Of a DNA stretch of 64,000 bases, positions 61,770 to 64,000 are shown piece after piece. Every line of letters begins with the position of its first letter. Positions within the stretch are counted from its first letter, which is position 1. The DNA is from FEN-1297 sp963834015 (lineage in GTDB: Bacteria > Bacteroidota > Ignavibacteria > Ignavibacteriales > Ignavibacteriaceae), in assembly GCA_963834015.1 (NCBI GenBank), contig CAWIAG010000004.1, positions 1,674,001-1,738,000 on the forward strand, given 5' to 3'. Both the position numbers and the translations under genes were made by a program. The notes below the pieces were generated by a model. It was not told the origin of the DNA. It saw nothing but the letters and a program-made list of their open reading frames with translations, and searched no databases.

Positions 61770-64000
61770 TCAGTGTAGTACAAAATCATTATATTCTTCT
61801 TTAGAAATTATTTTTTCAATTTCCGGGTCTATAATTTTGATTTCTTCGTAAGTGAGATTGTAGAGTTTATAAACCATAATATCTATTTTATCTTCTATCT
61901 GTTTTGTATCTACGTAAGGATTTTGTTGACGCCCAATTAAGATTTGATCTACAAGATGAATAAAAGGATTTTGAAGCTTATATTCAATCCTCATAATAGG
62001 TAATTCTTCAAAATCTGTCATTAATATTTGGGGGAACGCTTGCTTATTTGTTATCATTTCCTTTTTAATAAAATAATCAAGAAGTCTAGAATTAAGTACC
62101 GAAATTAAATATTTATTTGAAAAATCATTTGATAAACTCCAACATGAATATAAAGTGCTTTCAGTAAGAGCAGGTTCAGATAAGTAAGCACAACATAATG
62201 TATCGCCAGTCCTTCGAATTATTATTCTTGGAACATTATGGTACTTCTCAAGTTTTTTTGTTCCCCCTATTATTTCAAGCTTTTGATAATTTGTGTAATA
62301 TTTTGTATTGATAACCCACTTTTTAATAGATTTCCCAAGTAATAGAGTATCTTTCCCTTTGCTTTGGAATTCAGAAATCACTTTTTCTCTATCTTTAATT
62401 ACCATCCCCTTAAATGAGTAACAAATATCTTTTATCGAAACAGTATCTCGTGAATTTATTTTATTTAAAATACTATCAGTTCTGTCATGTATTTTGCTAA
62501 TACGAAAATATTTATCGCAATGGAATCTATTAGTTTTAATATTTTGATTTTTTAAAAATAAAAATATAATATTACCGGTAACTGCATTCTCAAATACAAA
62601 ATTTGAAAATAATATAACTGAACCAACAGAACCATTTTTATTCAGCACATCAACACATCCTTTGTAACTTCTTGTTTGAAACAATCCTTCGGGGACAATA
62701 AGACAAAGGCAGGATTTCTGATTAATGAGAGAAATTGATTTTTCAATAAATAGAGTAAATAAATTTTTAGAGTTAGATAATTTTATCGACTCATAATTTC
62801 GTAGATAAAACTTAAGAATTGAATCGTCAGTATTGTTTTTAGTTAAAATTCTATATGGTGGATTAGCTATTATTATATCAAAGCCTTTTTTATTGTGGAA
62901 GACTTCTGAAAAATAGATTTCAAAATCAAAATCTTTATGGCCGTTGGTCATTTGTAATATCAACTCATCGATTTTCTTTTTATACTCATGTTTGTTAGTT
63001 GGGCTAGTTTCGTTAAAATAAAATGGTTTAAGTTTTTCAAGTTGTTCAAAAAGTTGATTGTTAAAAATATTTTTTTCTACTCCAAGTAATGAATTGCCAC
63101 AAACAATTTTGTAATCCAAATTTGGTAGGGGTTTAATCTCTTTAAAATCATCTTCATCAACTACTAGTGAAAGCCATAATCGCAGCTTTGCAATTTCTAC
63201 AGCGCCGGGATCAATATCTACGCCGTATAAAGATTTTTCAATACATTCCCTTTTAAAATTATATATAGTTCTTTGCCCCTCTTTAATAAAAACAGAGAGA
63301 AGATTTCTTGCGCTTATAATTTCGTGCATCATGCCTACAGGGAAAGCGCCGGAACCAACAGCCGGATCGCAAACTAATATTTCAGCAAGTTTACTGTCAA
63401 TTAGCGTTGCATTCTTTCTAATATTCTCGGGTAATTTAGAAGAATACGTAGCGGTTTCTTTCCCCTTAGATTCAACTATAGCTTCGTTTTCATATATTAG
63501 TTCACCATAGTTAATTAAAATTTCGATATCATTTTTGGAAACAATAGGATCTGATTTAATTTCAGTGACTAAATCAAGCTGTCCTTTTTTAGATGTATTC
63601 CCAAGCATATTAAGTTGCGGGTTGCCAATTATTTCATAGGATTTTGATTTTACATCAAATTCGGATGCAAGATAATTAATCAAACTTTCCCGGCACATAT
63701 AGTGGACTATTTCACGCGGTGTGTAATAAACACCGTACTGCTTATTGAATTTATTTTCTTCTCCTTTTTTTTCGCTTTTAAGCGCTTTTATATAATCGTT
63801 AAAATTATCCGGGCGAATTGCATTAAACTTTTCATAAGTTTTACCAAGAAGTTCTGGGTCTATTGCGACTTCCTTTTCAAGCGGTTCATCTTCAATTACA
63901 GTAAAATTATATCTGTCAAAGACATCAAGTATTCCCGTACCGGTATCTCCGGCTGAAGTTTTTTTATCGTTTGAGAATAATTCATCCGGAAGTTTTATAT
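61770..64000 (-). CDS. Eco57I-type methylase/restriction protein, cut by window edge
   Basis: The frame is open to position 64000, so the start lies outside the window; the ATG at 63698 is internal. Upstream of it are KTYEKFNAIRPDNFNDYI and NKQYGVYYTPREIVHYM, the usual lead-in of type IIG and related methylases. The SAM motif is CDPAVGSGAFPVGM, and the catalytic NPPY motif follows after a long insert (IANPPYRIL). The target-recognition part extends to the C-terminus (KDICYSFKGMVI..., LNSRLLDYFIKKEM). About 743 residues are in view. It methylates adenine and may also cut DNA if an N-terminal nuclease lies beyond the edge. Confidence 0.82.
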   Translation of the reverse strand, partial: IKLPDELFSNDKKTSAGDTGTGILDVFDRYNFTVIEDEPLEKEVAIDPELLGKTYEKFNAIRPDNFNDYIKALKSEKKGEENKFNKQYGVYYTPREIVHYMCRESLINYLASEFDVKSKSYEIIGNPQLNMLGNTSKKGQLDLVTEIKSDPIVSKNDIEILINYGELIYENEAIVESKGKETATYSSKLPENIRKNATLIDSKLAEILVCDPAVGSGAFPVGMMHEIISARNLLSVFIKEGQRTIYNFKRECIEKSLYGVDIDPGAVEIAKLRLWLSLVVDEDDFKEIKPLPNLDYKIVCGNSLLGVEKNIFNNQLFEQLEKLKPFYFNETSPTNKHEYKKKIDELILQMTNGHKDFDFEIYFSEVFHNKKGFDIIIANPPYRILTKNNTDDSILKFYLRNYESIKLSNSKNLFTLFIEKSISLINQKSCLCLIVPEGLFQTRSYKGCVDVLNKNGSVGSVILFSNFVFENAVTGNIIFLFLKNQNIKTNRFHCDKYFRISKIHDRTDSILNKINSRDTVSIKDICYSFKGMVIKDREKVISEFQSKGKDTLLLGKSIKKWVINTKYYTNYQKLEIIGGTKKLEKYHNVPRIIIRRTGDTLCCAYLSEPALTESTLYSCWSLSNDFSNKYLISVLNSRLLDYFIKKEMITNKQAFPQILMTDFEELPIMRIEYKLQNPFIHLVDQILIGRQQNPYVDTKQIEDKIDIMVYKLYNLTYEEIKIIDPEIEKIISKEEYNDFVLH

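Overview
The window looks like chromosomal DNA of a member of the Ignavibacteriota (Bacteroidota/Chlorobiota side). The base composition is AT-rich. Two secreted proteins end in type IX secretion (Por) sorting domains of the NPFNP.T..Y / KLSSG.YFY..AG type common in that phylum. A TonB-dependent receptor is present, and several dispersed intergenic repeats recur. This placement rests on recognising motifs, not on a database search.

Layout. 1-4.8 kb: the 5' part of an hdrC-like gene running off the left edge, a repeat-rich stretch, a DUF3303-like gene, a CAU tRNA with a truncated 5' copy beside it, and an AbiE-like regulator/nucleotidyltransferase pair behind a near-perfect dyad operator. 4.8-18.7 kb: T9SS-exported beta-propeller protein, chemoreceptor, esterase, hybrid histidine kinase, glycerate kinase, PaiB-like FMN protein, membrane glycosyltransferase and a DUF3224 protein. 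These are interspersed with gene stumps (cheW, a collapsed histidine kinase, a T9SS tail, the tusA 5' end) and a copy of the tRNA anticodon arm. A 4Fe-4S ferredoxin stump lies just beyond, at 18.8 kb. 19.0-47.5 kb: a large carbohydrate-utilisation locus with a divergent DeoR-type regulator. 47.9-56.3 kb: mixed housekeeping and accessory genes, including a second regulator/nucleotidyltransferase pair and a GH13 enzyme. 56.4-64 kb: a defence-island-like end with an AAA ATPase, a subtilase, a GmrSD-like DUF262/HNH protein and an Eco57I-type methylase-restriction protein running off the right edge.

How the main locus seems to work. A TonB receptor and a surface beta-helix protein would bind and import a glycan. 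Two exported clan GH-D (alpha-galactosidase-like) enzymes would release a sugar, and an SSS symporter with a 40-residue partner would bring it into the cytoplasm. A mutarotase-like protein, a FucI-family isomerase and an FGGY kinase would then make a ketose phosphate. An aldolase, a sorbose-1-phosphate-reductase-like enzyme, a mannitol-1-phosphate-dehydrogenase-like enzyme, an amidohydrolase and a transaldolase follow. Embedded among them is a complete 2-oxoacid dehydrogenase complex (E2, E3, fused E1). The enzyme set does not match a textbook pathway that I recognise, and the substrate is unknown. This is the best candidate for an undescribed system in the window. Three genes of this locus (TonB receptor, E3, alcohol dehydrogenase) each carry one single-base frameshift, which may be real or an assembly error.
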